This document shows, piece after piece, positions 25,468 through 33,486 of a stretch of DNA of 64,000 nucleotides (position 1 is the stretch's first letter; every line of letters begins with the position of its first letter). The stretch is taken from contig JAFUCD010000024.1 of the NCBI GenBank assembly GCA_017459865.1, forward strand, positions 62,001 to 126,000. Reading direction: 5' to 3'. The translations under genes and the position numbers were made by a program. Under the pieces are notes generated by a model. That model did not search any database and was not told the DNA's origin. It saw only the letters and a program-made list of their open reading frames with translations. Origin of the DNA: Oscillospiraceae bacterium. Lineage in GTDB: Bacteria > Bacillota_A > Clostridia > Oscillospirales > Oscillospiraceae.

Positions 25468-25670
25468 GCTTTATGATCCTGTAGTCCTTTATCACATGTG
25501 TTCAGACTCGCAGCTGCTTCATCATCTCCAGCAGAAACTGCGCCATCTGCTCCGGGGTCTTGTCATTGCGCGAGCCATTCGTAGATTGTGGAGATAAAGC
25601 CGGAAGCATAATAGTGCACTTAGATTATCGGCTGCTTGCCTTTGCCCAGTTTCATTGCGCTTAAAGAATA
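25468..25670. other. Non-coding spacer between SLOG gene and terminator
   Basis: About 200 bases with no credible gene. Codon remnants on the plus strand do not resemble a known family. It marks the junction between the conjugation backbone and the cargo region. Confidence 0.5.
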
Positions 25671-25705
25671 AACGCAGGTTCCAAATCGACGGAACCTGCG
25701 TTTTT
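25671..25705. terminator. Terminator between SLOG and DUF2798 genes
   Basis: A perfect 12-bp stem (25671-25682 with 25691-25702) with T-runs on both sides serves the convergent SLOG (plus) and DUF2798 (minus) genes. Confidence 0.85.
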
Positions 25706-25711
25706 ACGATC

Positions 25712-26236
25712 TTAAGTAGTTTTCTGCATGTGATTCGCTCTCACAAAAAGCCTTGCGAAAAACCAGCGTGTGAACGGCGCGGCGGCAAACATATTCCAGA
25801 AAAACGCCATGGGAAAGTTTTTAATGACTGTCCCCACCCAGATGGCCGGGAGCTGCGTGATCGATTGCTTTGCCAGAATAACATTGAACAGAATCGACGC
25901 CACCATACTCATGGTCGGGCACATGACGGCGATCGTCCCTGCCTGGCGCATCAATTGACAGAAATACGGATTGTCCCGCTCTGAATCTGTCACTTTCGCG
26001 GCGAAGGCTGCGCCGCAGCGGTTGCCCCAGAGATTCGAAAACAGGAAGACAAACAGCCCCATGTAAGTCGCTTCCAGCAGCGCTGCCGGGAATACGGAAT
26101 TAGTCATGGAAGAAAAGCCGCCCGGATGGAGATGATAGCCCATCTTGAAGGCAATGTTGTAAACCTCCATTCCGATCGCCATGGCGTAGGACATGATGAG
26201 GCCGAAGATGATTCCCTGTGTTTTGTTTTTTGGCAT
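25712..26236 (-). CDS. DUF2798 membrane protein
   Basis: The 174-residue protein has four hydrophobic helices (about residues 10-28, 50-70, 97-118 and 128-148) and the DUF2798 opening MPKNKTQGIIFGLIMSYAMAIGMEVYN. Two similar halves are present, each about 80 residues, so it is probably a tandem DUF2798. The function of this family is not known. GGAGGG precedes the start. It is the first gene after the conjugation module and is transcribed towards it, ending at a strong terminator. Confidence 0.8.
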   Translation of the reverse strand: MPKNKTQGIIFGLIMSYAMAIGMEVYNIAFKMGYHLHPGGFSSMTNSVFPAALLEATYMGLFVFLFSNLWGNRCGAAFAAKVTDSERDNPYFCQLMRQAGTIAVMCPTMSMVASILFNVILAKQSITQLPAIWVGTVIKNFPMAFFWNMFAAAPFTRWFFARLFVRANHMQKTT

Positions 26237-26400
26237 AAAGTACCCTCCAGAAATAAGAATTGAAAAAGCGCAGCCTGTTGAAACAGACTACGCCAAACTG
26301 ACTTATTTCTGGTTTCTCGGTTCGCTTTTTGGTCATTATATCTCTCAACACGGGAAAATGCAAGACGATCTTCGAGGAATATGGTTTCATCGGTAAGGAG
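26237..26400. other. Spacer holding the DUF2798 leader
   Basis: This stretch holds the DUF2798 ribosome site and presumably its promoter on the minus strand. No gene is supported; short frames on either strand do not resemble proteins. Confidence 0.5.
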
Positions 26401-26541
26401 GCCACTAGGGAATATGTCTACTCCATCTGCTACTATGTCTATGACTCCGCCGAGCACGATGTGGAAGCCTCTGAGGATCTACCAGAGGACTGGAATTGCC
26501 CGCGCTGCAAGCAGGGTAAAGAAAAGTTCAACAAGTCATAA
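26401..26541 (+). pseudogene. Degenerate rubredoxin remnant
   Basis: The frame encodes REYVYSICYYVYDSAE..EDLPEDWNCPRCKQGKEKF, clearly a rubredoxin. The first iron-binding Cys (of CxxCG) is Tyr, the Gly after the second Cys is Tyr, and about nine residues of the central loop (..GxxPGTxF) are missing. Only the second CxxC is intact, so it cannot hold a normal Fe(Cys)4 site. No start codon or ribosome site is obvious; upstream in-frame residues are not rubredoxin-like. It looks like the decayed 3' part of a gene at the cargo edge. Confidence 0.75.
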
Positions 26542-26550
26542 GAGAAATCG

Positions 26551-26577
26551 CCTCTGTCGTTCAAGAGCTGACAGAGG
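26551..26577. terminator. Hairpin between rubredoxin remnant and lipoprotein remnant
   Basis: An 8-bp stem (CCTCTGTC 26551-26558, GACAGAGG 26570-26577) lies at the 3' ends of two convergent remnants. Without a clear T-run it is a weak terminator candidate. Confidence 0.5.
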
Positions 26578-26580
26578 CAG

Positions 26581-27015
26581 TTACTTGTTGGCAGAACAAA
26601 GATATGCTAGAGCAATGGTTTGACGGGCGCTGGTGCCGCCCCAATCGCTCAGCTGAGGAGACACCACGATCAGATCCTTCACATAGTCAGGGGATACGAA
26701 GAGGTGCTGCTCCCATCGCAGATTTGCGCCGACGCCCTGAAAATTCAGTCCTTCCCAGCCGGGAAGCGCAATGTGCAGCGCATAGGCTGTGCTGCTGTCA
26801 TAGCTGTCCGGCACACGCAGACTGAAGTGGATTTCACCGAGATCTGCGGTTTGCAGTACATTGTCCAGCACGAAGCCGCGATCCATCTCCGTTCCGGGAA
26901 CGATCGTGCCTGACTGCGATGGCAGGGAAGGCGCGCTTTCCGATTCCTGTGCTGTGGGATGGGAGCACGACGCCAATGTCAGCGCCAGAATGAGCGCAAA
27001 GCATAGGATTTGCAT
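26581..27015 (-). pseudogene. Truncated lipoprotein alpha/beta-hydrolase
   Basis: The 144-residue frame starts with a lipoprotein signal (ALILALTLASC) and an extracellular linker. It then enters the first part of a secreted alpha/beta-hydrolase: VLQTADLGEIHFSLRVPDSYD, LHIALPGWEGLNFQGVGANLRW, and VSPQLSDWGGTSARQTIAL. It then breaks off (AYLCSANK) before the nucleophile elbow. Relatives should be at least 100 residues longer, so this is a 3'-truncated gene. No good ribosome site precedes the ATG; instead a GCATGT-TTT-ACATGC hairpin (27012-27026) covers it. It is a decayed relative of the two secreted esterases at 42.7-44.7 kb. Confidence 0.65.
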
Positions 27016-27041
27016 GTTTTACATGCGTCGCTGCGCTCGGC

Positions 27042-27704
27042 TCAGTACCCCAGCCGGGCGAGCCATGCCTGCACGTCTTTTTCTGCGCCTGCAGCGCTCT
27101 CACCAGAGACCGGCAGACCCTCCAGCACGGCTGCGTTCGGTTCGAGCGTTTCGATGTCCCGGTAGGTCCCGCCGTCGCGCGAGCCCGCGTGTGTGTTGAA
27201 GGGGATGATGGTCTTTCCGCTCAGATCATAGGCGTCGAAGAAAGACTGCAGGATCATCGGCATGTGGTACCACCAGATCGGATAGCCGATGAAAATGACG
27301 TCGTAATCCGCTGGGTCAACGGGAAGCAGAAAATCAGGGCGCGCATCCTCGTCCTGCTCGGACTTCGCCTGATCCGCGGTTTCATCATAATCGACGGGAT
27401 ACGGCTCGGAAGGGGTGATCTTCGCAAGATCCGCGTGGGTCTCATCGGCGATGAGCTGCGCGAGATATTCTACGGAGGAAGCGTCTCCAACACGCGGCGT
27501 TGCGCCGGAAACGGAGTCTGGGAAGTCCGAGTTCGCGGGGCTGAAATAGGCTACGAGGATCTTGGCGTCATCGGAAGGCGGGCTTTGTGTCTCCGGCAAG
27601 GTGCTTTCTGCGGAAGCAGGTTCCTCGGCGTTGCTTTTGGCGCTGCACGCTGCCAAAGAAAAAATCAGCATGCCAATGAGAAGCAGGGAAAGAAAGCGTT
27701 TCAT
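27042..27704 (-). CDS. Flavodoxin-like lipoprotein
   Basis: The 220-residue protein has a lipobox (LIFSLAAC near residues 14-21), a Ser/Pro-rich linker and a flavodoxin-like domain. That domain has an ILVAYFSPANSD phosphate loop (about 50), DYDVIFIGYPIWWYHMPMIL (about 125) and IIPFNTHAGSRDGGTY. It should bind FMN on the outer face of the membrane and carry electrons. AAAGGAG precedes ATG 27704. It lies downstream of the aldo/keto reductase on the same strand. Compared with the cytosolic flavodoxin at 41237 the flavin-binding core is the same, with an added signal sequence. Confidence 0.85.
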   Translation of the reverse strand: MKRFLSLLLIGMLIFSLAACSAKSNAEEPASAESTLPETQSPPSDDAKILVAYFSPANSDFPDSVSGATPRVGDASSVEYLAQLIADETHADLAKITPSEPYPVDYDETADQAKSEQDEDARPDFLLPVDPADYDVIFIGYPIWWYHMPMILQSFFDAYDLSGKTIIPFNTHAGSRDGGTYRDIETLEPNAAVLEGLPVSGESAAGAEKDVQAWLARLGY

Positions 27705-27735
27705 CTCTATAACTCCTTTGCAAAAGAACGCGGTA

Positions 27736-28803
27736 TTATTTGCTGGACGTGACATTTTCCACGCCGCGCGCCAGCGCGCCGACGACCTGGTGCGGCACAT
27801 ACGGCTCCTCCAGATACGCGATCTCCTCCGGGCTGAGCTGCAGATCCACGCTGCGCACGGCAGATTCGATGCGATCCGGGTCTGTGAAGCCCACGATCGG
27901 CGCCGCCACCACCGGCTTGGACAGCAGCCACGCAAGAGAAATCTGGATCATCGGGACGCCGCGCTTTCTGGCGATCTCCTCAATGCGGTCCACGATGGGC
28001 TTGTCCACCTGCTCGGTCGCGGCATATTTGACCTGTGTCTTGAAGTCGTTCGTCGTGCGGTTGTGTGCCTCGTTCCAGGGATGCGCGCATTTTCCGGCGG
28101 CCAGCGGACTGTAGGGCGTAGAGGCGACGCCCGCGTCGAGACAGGCGTCCAGCAGCTCCCGTTCGTCCTCCCGATAGAGCAGATTATAGTGGTTCTGCAT
28201 GGAGATAAAGTTCGCCCAGTCGTGGCGCTCGGCGCAGCGGTAGGCCTTTTCAAACTGCCACGCGAACATGGCGGAGGCGCCGATGTAGCGCGCTTTCCCG
28301 GCCTGCACCACGTCGTTCATGGCGCGCATCGTTTCCTCGATCGGGGTATCCCAGTCCCAGCGGTGTAGGATGTAGACGTCCACATAGTCCAGCTGCAGGC
28401 GCTTGAGGCTCTTATCGATTTCACTCATGATCGCCTTGCGCGAGCTGCCGGCCATATTGGGTCCCTGCGCCATGCGCTGATTGACCTTGGTCTGGATCAC
28501 GAGCTCGTCCCGGTTCGCGCCGACACGCTTCAGCGCCTCACCCAGCAGCTCCTCGCTGGCACCGAGGGAGTAGATGTTCGCGGTGTCAAACCAGTTGATG
28601 CCCAGCTCCAGCGCCTTTTTCACCACGGCGGTCGCGCCGTCCTGGCCGACCAGCCATTTCCTGCCCCAGCGGTTCAGATCCCCGAAGCCCATAGTGCCGC
28701 AGCAGATCTGCGATACCTCGAGCCCGGAGGAGCCCAGCTTGATATATTTCATGCCCGGGCCGAGACTGCTTGCGGGATAATTGGTTTCGATCAATTCGCT
28801 CAT
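27736..28803 (-). CDS. Aldo/keto reductase, first copy
   Basis: The 355-residue NAD(P)H-dependent enzyme reduces carbonyls to alcohols. The catalytic tetrad Asp-Tyr-Lys-His is seen in WFDTANIYSLG (Asp and Tyr near residues 71-76), VIQTKVN (Lys) and YILHRWDWD (His near 150). The family is the YhdN/L-glyceraldehyde-3-phosphate reductase-like AKR group. AAAGGAG precedes ATG 28803. It is a close paralogue of the enzyme at 29845 (most of the barrel is nearly identical) and is separated from it by the SMP-30 gene. The tail VVGALARGVENVTSSK differs. All belong to one minus-strand operon beginning at the MFS gene. Confidence 0.92.
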   Translation of the reverse strand: MSELIETNYPASSLGPGMKYIKLGSSGLEVSQICCGTMGFGDLNRWGRKWLVGQDGATAVVKKALELGINWFDTANIYSLGASEELLGEALKRVGANRDELVIQTKVNQRMAQGPNMAGSSRKAIMSEIDKSLKRLQLDYVDVYILHRWDWDTPIEETMRAMNDVVQAGKARYIGASAMFAWQFEKAYRCAERHDWANFISMQNHYNLLYREDERELLDACLDAGVASTPYSPLAAGKCAHPWNEAHNRTTNDFKTQVKYAATEQVDKPIVDRIEEIARKRGVPMIQISLAWLLSKPVVAAPIVGFTDPDRIESAVRSVDLQLSPEEIAYLEEPYVPHQVVGALARGVENVTSSK

Positions 28804-28846
28804 GGCTTTACTCCTTTGCGTAAAAATAGGATTTGAAACGGCTTCG

Positions 28847-28879
28847 GCACCCCCGCTGCACAAAGCGCAGCGAGGGTGC
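28847..28879. other. Intercistronic hairpin
   Basis: A 13-bp stem with one mismatch (28847-28859 and 28867-28879) separates the SMP-30 gene from the aldo/keto reductase gene on the minus strand. No T-run; likely mRNA stabiliser or partial terminator. Confidence 0.6.
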
Positions 28880-28899
28880 TGAAAAAGAGGGAGGAAGAA

Positions 28900-29811
28900 T
28901 TACAGCATATGCGGCTTGGCAAAGGCCTCGGACTTCATGATCCAGGAGCCGCCGAAGGTATCGTCCGAGCAGGTGATGTAAAGCTCCTTCGTGCCCGGGC
29001 GGACGGTGGCGTGGGTGCTGATCAGGTTCTTGCCCAGCGAGCGCTCCGGCATGAGCACCTGACCGATCGGGAAGCCGTCGCGGTTGAAGATCAGGATGCG
29101 GCCCTGGAAGGTCATGGACACATACAGGTTGCCGTCCGCGTCGATTTCGCAGGAGTCGGGGCCGTGGTAGCCCGTGAAGGCATAGGGCGCGCTGCCCCAG
29201 CCGCCGGCGGCAGGCGTGCGCAGCAGGCGGCCGCCGCAGTACTCGGTGATCCAAAGCGTTTTCTCATCGGGAGAGAGGGCGATGCCGTTCGGCCCTGCGA
29301 GATTCTGCAGATGGGGTGTGACGGTTTTGCAGTCGGCGGAGACGTGGAGCACATCGCCGATGCGGTCGTATACATTGCCCACGAAGTGCGCGGCGAAAAA
29401 GCTGCCGTCGGAGCAGAAGCAGAAGTCGTCCAGTTCCCAGCCTTTGAGCTCGTGCGCCAGTTCCTCGCCCTCCGGGGAGAGGATGATCAGGCCCGGCTCC
29501 TTCGTCCGGCCAAAGCACGCGACAAAGAGACGACCATCCTTGTGGCGCTTCAGACCGAAGGAGCGCACGCCCTCGTCTGACCAGATCTGCTTCAGCTCTT
29601 TGGACGCGAAGTTGTAGTGATAGACTCTGCCGATGTCGGTGGCGCAGAAATACATGTTCTCGCCGGTCTCGTCGAAGCACACGCCCTCCAGATGGTGGGG
29701 GATCGTGTCGGTCACATGGAGAAACTTCTCTGCCGTTACGGTCAGAAGACCCTGTTCGTGGGGCGGGATGGGATTGCAGTTGGTTTTATAATCATACTGG
29801 AACACTGACAT
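28900..29811 (-). CDS. SMP-30/gluconolactonase-family protein
   Basis: The 303-residue beta-propeller has the SMP-30 signatures: LEGVCFDETGENMYFCATD (metal-site Glu near residue 42), NGIALSPDEKTLWITE (metal-site Asn and Asp near 175-190) and GPDSCEIDADGNLYV (Asp near 220). These enzymes hydrolyse lactones or other esters with a divalent metal. No signal peptide, so it acts in the cytosol. GGAGG precedes ATG 29811. Sitting between two aldo/keto reductases it could open a lactone formed or reduced by them. Confidence 0.9.
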   Translation of the reverse strand: MSVFQYDYKTNCNPIPPHEQGLLTVTAEKFLHVTDTIPHHLEGVCFDETGENMYFCATDIGRVYHYNFASKELKQIWSDEGVRSFGLKRHKDGRLFVACFGRTKEPGLIILSPEGEELAHELKGWELDDFCFCSDGSFFAAHFVGNVYDRIGDVLHVSADCKTVTPHLQNLAGPNGIALSPDEKTLWITEYCGGRLLRTPAAGGWGSAPYAFTGYHGPDSCEIDADGNLYVSMTFQGRILIFNRDGFPIGQVLMPERSLGKNLISTHATVRPGTKELYITCSDDTFGGSWIMKSEAFAKPHML

Positions 29812-29844
29812 TTCAAATACCTCCGTTTCAAAGTCAAATGCGGC

Positions 29845-30927
29845 TTATCCGTTGCGGGAAGCCTTATACTTATAGCCGCGGGGCAGCGCGCCCACGATGG
29901 GGTGCGGCTGGTAGAGTTCTTCAAGATAAGCGATCTCCTCGGGGGAGAGCTCCACGTTCAGCGCGCCCACGGCGTCCTCGAGCTGGTTCGGATCGGTGAA
30001 GCCCACGATGGGGGCGAACACCGGCGTCTTCGAGCGCACCCACGCCAGAGAGACCTGGATCATGGGGATACCGCGCTTTTTGGCGACCTCCTCAATGCGG
30101 TCCACGATGGGGCGGTCGATGGCCTCGGTCCGGGCGTATTTCTCCTGCACCTTGTAGTCGTTGATGGTGCGGTTGTGCTCCTCGGTCCAGGGGTGGGTGC
30201 ACTTGCCGGAGGCGTTCGGGCTGTAGGGTGTGCAGACGACGCCCACGTCCTCACAGGCGGTCAGCAGCTCGCGCTCATCCTCGCGGTAGAGCAGATTCAG
30301 GTGGTTCTGCATGGAGATGAAGTTGGCCCAGCCGTTGAACTTTGCGATCTGATAGGCCTTCATGAACTGCCAGGAATACATGGCGCTGGCACCAATATAC
30401 CGCGCTTTTCCGGCTTTGACAACATCGTTCATGGCCTCCATGGTCTCCTCAATGGGCGTCTCCCAGTCCCAGCGGTGCAGGATGTACACATCTACGTAGT
30501 CCATCTGCAGGCGCTTGAGACTCTGATCGATCTCCCGCATGATGGCCTTGCGGGAGCTGCCCAGCATGTTGGGGCCCTCGCCCATCTTCTGGTTCACCTT
30601 GGTCTGGATCACCAGCTCATCCCGGTTCGGACCGAGCTTTTTGAGCGCCTTGCCGAGGAATTCCTCGCTGGTGCCGAGGGAATACATGTTGGCGGTGTCA
30701 AACCAGTTGATGCCCAGATCCAGCGCCTTTTTCACCACGGCGCGGCTGCCGTCCTCGTCCACGAGCCAGCGGCGGCCCCATTTGTCGAGACTGCCGAAGC
30801 CCATGCAGCCCACGCAGATCTTCGAGACGTCCATGCCCGTCCGGCCGTATTTTACATACTCCATGCCGGTGCCGATGGTGCTTTTGTCAAAATTGGTTTC
30901 GATGAGATTGCTTTCCGCGAGACCCAT
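29845..30927 (-). CDS. Aldo/keto reductase, second copy
   Basis: The 360-residue enzyme has the AKR tetrad in WFDTANMYSLG, VIQTKVN and YILHRWDWE and shares roughly two thirds of its sequence with the copy at 27736. Differences cluster in the N-terminus, the loop before HPWTEEHNRT and the C-terminal tail (GYKYKASRNG), the substrate-side regions of AKR barrels, so the two copies likely accept different carbonyl substrates. AAAGGAGG precedes ATG 30927. It lies 33 bases downstream of SMP-30's start on the same strand and 40 bases after the MFS stop. Confidence 0.92.
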   Translation of the reverse strand: MGLAESNLIETNFDKSTIGTGMEYVKYGRTGMDVSKICVGCMGFGSLDKWGRRWLVDEDGSRAVVKKALDLGINWFDTANMYSLGTSEEFLGKALKKLGPNRDELVIQTKVNQKMGEGPNMLGSSRKAIMREIDQSLKRLQMDYVDVYILHRWDWETPIEETMEAMNDVVKAGKARYIGASAMYSWQFMKAYQIAKFNGWANFISMQNHLNLLYREDERELLTACEDVGVVCTPYSPNASGKCTHPWTEEHNRTINDYKVQEKYARTEAIDRPIVDRIEEVAKKRGIPMIQVSLAWVRSKTPVFAPIVGFTDPNQLEDAVGALNVELSPEEIAYLEELYQPHPIVGALPRGYKYKASRNG

Positions 30928-30967
30928 GATCGTTCCTCCTTTATAAAATGGGGTGGATGGTGTTTCG

Positions 30968-32197
30968 TTATTGCTGCTGTCTCTGCATGGGGTTCAGCTT
31001 CGGCACGAGCAGCATGCTCGCGCAGCCCACCGCCGCCACGATGGCGGCCACGATGCAGGTGGAGGTGAAGGAGCCGCCGCTGGAGCTGCGCAGCGCCGCC
31101 GTCACCAACGGGGCGATCAGCAGCGTCACGGCGGTGCCCAGCGTGCCCCAGCCGTAGATGCCGCTGGCATACTTGGGGCCGAACTGCTTGCCGAAGATGA
31201 CGCCGTAGACCGGGGTGCGTCCGCCGTAGCCGATGCAGAGGATGATGAACAGTGCTACCAGCGCGCCAAGGCTGCTCGCTGCCGGCAGCAGCAGGCAGGC
31301 GATGACCGAGCACAGGCACATGATGAGATAGGTGACCTTGCAACCGAGCCGGTCTACCAGCAGACCGCCCAGGAAGCGCCCCACCGCGCTGCCGATGCCG
31401 GTGGCGGAGACGCAGGTGACGGCCGCCGCCGCGGTGAGCATCTTCTGCTCCGTGACGAACACCGTGATGTAGCTGCTGATGAAAGCGTAGGGCCAGACCA
31501 GCAGGGTGTAGGCCAGGAAAATGAGCCAGAAGTCTTTGGTCTTGACCGCCTCGCCCACGGTGAGGGATTTGGCTTCCGCCGCTTTCGCCGCGGCGTCCGC
31601 CTTCTTCATACCGGCGGGAGACCACCCGGCGGGAGGCGCCTGCATCACCAGCGACCCGATGAAGCACACAACCGTGACGATGCCGCCCACAAGGAGCATG
31701 GTGCCGCGCACGCCGAGAGAATTGAGGATGCTGTGGATCGGCGCCGAGCAGATCGTGACGGACAGGCCGAAGATCGCGAGGAAAATGCCCATCACGAGCC
31801 CCCGGTGATCCGGGAACCACGCCGAGGCGGCGAACTGGCACACCACATACAGGATGCCGACGCCCAGACCCGCAACGCCGCCGTAGGTGACGTACATGAG
31901 AATCGGGTTTGTCACAAAGGCGGAGAGGATGAAGAATCCGCCAAAGCACACCGTGCCGATCAGGCAGGAGGTGCGGGCACCCAGCTTCGGCAGCAGATGG
32001 CCGCCGAGGGTCACGCCGAAGACGAAGGTGATGAGCATCACGTTGCCCATCAGGGCGACCAGGTCCGTGCCCCAGCCATACTCCTCGCAGATGGGGCGCA
32101 CCCAGATGCTCCAGGTGTAGATGAGACCTGCCATCAGGCCGATCAGACAGGCGAAGATGACGATCACGATTCGTTTGCCGGTGTTGGTTTCCGTCAT
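30968..32197 (-). CDS. MFS transporter, OFA (oxalate/formate antiporter-like) group
   Basis: The 409-residue carrier has about 12 membrane helices in two halves with a charged central loop (GMKKADAAAKAAEAKSLT, about residues 205-222). The LTYTWSIWVRP-like start (MAGLIYTWSIWVRPICEEYG) and the GVAGLGVGILYV helix match the OFA family that moves small carboxylates, often by antiport. AAAGGAG precedes ATG 32197. It heads the minus-strand operon with the reductases and the lactonase, and faces a LysR gene, so it is probably the uptake or exchange carrier of the pathway. Confidence 0.88.
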   Translation of the reverse strand: MTETNTGKRIVIVIFACLIGLMAGLIYTWSIWVRPICEEYGWGTDLVALMGNVMLITFVFGVTLGGHLLPKLGARTSCLIGTVCFGGFFILSAFVTNPILMYVTYGGVAGLGVGILYVVCQFAASAWFPDHRGLVMGIFLAIFGLSVTICSAPIHSILNSLGVRGTMLLVGGIVTVVCFIGSLVMQAPPAGWSPAGMKKADAAAKAAEAKSLTVGEAVKTKDFWLIFLAYTLLVWPYAFISSYITVFVTEQKMLTAAAAVTCVSATGIGSAVGRFLGGLLVDRLGCKVTYLIMCLCSVIACLLLPAASSLGALVALFIILCIGYGGRTPVYGVIFGKQFGPKYASGIYGWGTLGTAVTLLIAPLVTAALRSSSGGSFTSTCIVAAIVAAVGCASMLLVPKLNPMQRQQQ

Positions 32198-32309
32198 GAT
32201 GAAGCTCCTTTCTATGCAGTCAGTGAAATATGAGAGTCGATTTTCAGTGCATTGCTCTTTGCTGCCTCCAACATAACATTGTTTTATCTTTAACGATAGC
32301 AGGGAAAAG

Positions 32310-32323
32310 TGATAGGTCTAACA
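32310..32323. promoter_or_regulatory. Probable LysR operator half of shared motif
   Basis: TGATAGGTCTAACA lies in the MFS/LysR divergent region and matches the palindrome TGATAGTTCTATCA at 33372-33385 (12 of 14). A shared LysR site controlling the divergent operon and the ene-reductase is the simplest explanation. Confidence 0.5.
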
Positions 32324-32355
32324 AAAAATCCGTTAACGTTATCCATACACTGCCG

Positions 32356-32384
32356 TTGCGAAATGTTGAATTGTGCCGTATAAT
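32356..32384 (+). promoter_or_regulatory. Promoter of the LysR gene
   Basis: TTGCGA (32356-32361), 17 bases and TATAAT (32379-32384) lie 26 bases before the LysR start. The TGATAG site is 33 bases upstream of the -35 box. Confidence 0.75.
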
Positions 32385-32409
32385 ACACATTAGAATAGGA
32401 GGGAACGGA

Positions 32410-33285
32410 ATGGAGACCAAAAAGCTTTTGGCATTGATCGAGGCCGTTCGCATCGGCAGCATCAACAAAGCGGCGGAGGAGCTGGGCTACACCCAGTCGG
32501 GACTAAGCTATATCCTCAACGCCCTGGAGGATGAGATCGGCGTCAAGATCCTGCAGCGCAGCCACAGCGGCATCTTCCTCACGCCGGACGGCGAGCGGCT
32601 CTTTCCTTATATGGAGGCCATCATCGAGCGGGACACGCTCTTTAACGATCAGGTGGAGCAGATCAAAAACGGCGATCGGAACGTGATCCGCATCGGCGCC
32701 TATTCCAGCATGGTGGTCAACTGGCTGCCCACGATCCTCCACGCCTTCCGCCTCAAGCACCCGGAGGTCACCTTTGAGATCAAGACCGGCGTCAAGAATC
32801 TCACGCAATGGCTGCGGGACGGCGAGGTGGATCTCGTGATCTGCGAAAAATTCATTGCGGACAGTCCCAACTGGGAGTATTTTGCCGATGATGAGATGTG
32901 TCTTGCCATCCATGACAAGCATCCGCTGGCGAAAAAGGAGACGATCACGCTGGAAATGCTGCGGGATTATCACGTGATCGTGCCGTCGCTGCTGCAGAAA
33001 AACGCCGTCATCCGGGCGCTGAAGGAAAAGGGCATTGAATATGACGATCAGACCCAGATCCAGACCGAGGACGGCTCTGTCACGCTGAGTCTCGTGAAGA
33101 GCAGCAAGGGCGTCTCCTTCGCCACCAAGCTCTACACGCCGGAGTGCCCGGAGGGGGTGCATCTGCGCTCGCTCACACCGAAGATCTTCCGCCAGATCGG
33201 CGTTGCCGTGTCCGATCAGGCGCGCTCCAACAAGTCTGTGAATCAATTTGTCCGAATGCTGAAGAAACACGAATTTGTGTATTGA
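32410..33285 (+). CDS. LysR-family transcriptional regulator
   Basis: The 291-residue regulator has an N-terminal winged helix (ALIEAVRIGSINKAAEELGYTQSGLSYILNALE) and a periplasmic-binding-like effector domain (about 90-290) with IRIGAYSSMVVNWLPTIL. ATG 32410 follows AGGAGGG and gives the standard start; longer in-frame sequence upstream is not conserved-looking. It is divergent from the MFS/AKR/SMP-30 operon and directly upstream of the ene-reductase, and the repeated TGATAG motif ties it to both. The inducer is unknown, likely a small aromatic or unsaturated acid. Confidence 0.9.
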   Translation: METKKLLALIEAVRIGSINKAAEELGYTQSGLSYILNALEDEIGVKILQRSHSGIFLTPDGERLFPYMEAIIERDTLFNDQVEQIKNGDRNVIRIGAYSSMVVNWLPTILHAFRLKHPEVTFEIKTGVKNLTQWLRDGEVDLVICEKFIADSPNWEYFADDEMCLAIHDKHPLAKKETITLEMLRDYHVIVPSLLQKNAVIRALKEKGIEYDDQTQIQTEDGSVTLSLVKSSKGVSFATKLYTPECPEGVHLRSLTPKIFRQIGVAVSDQARSNKSVNQFVRMLKKHEFVY

Positions 33286-33308
33286 TGAATATCAAATAGA
33301 GAAATAAA

Positions 33309-33347
33309 CACTTTGACCCTGCCGGAATCACCGGCAGGGTCAAAGTG
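33309..33347. terminator. Long hairpin after LysR gene
   Basis: A perfect 17-bp stem with a five-base loop (33309-33325, 33331-33347) immediately follows the LysR stop. The T-run is poor, so it may work as an attenuator between LysR and the ene-reductase as much as a terminator. Confidence 0.7.
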
Positions 33348-33371
33348 CTTCTGAGGGGTTCACAGTGTTTG

Positions 33372-33385
33372 TGATAGTTCTATCA
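33372..33385. promoter_or_regulatory. Palindromic operator TGATAG-TT-CTATCA
   Basis: A perfect inverted repeat lies 102 bases upstream of the ene-reductase ATG and matches the site in the LysR divergent region. It is the likely LysR binding site; the ene-reductase promoter itself is not clear. Confidence 0.55.
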
Positions 33386-33486
33386 AATTCACTCGCTTCT
33401 CAAACAAACGGTCGTGTGTTACGGTTATGACAAAGAAGAAAAAGCCAACCCGGACGACCTGAAAAAACGAAAAGGAGCCTGTGAAT

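Noticed and set aside
26104..26457. Minus-strand frame opposite the rubredoxin remnant
   Set aside because: It overlaps the DUF2798 start and leader and has no recognisable domain; the plus-strand rubredoxin signature is specific.
32230..32409. Upstream extension of the LysR gene
   Set aside because: The stretch contains the promoter and operator and is not similar to LysR proteins; ATG 32410 has a ribosome site and the standard start.
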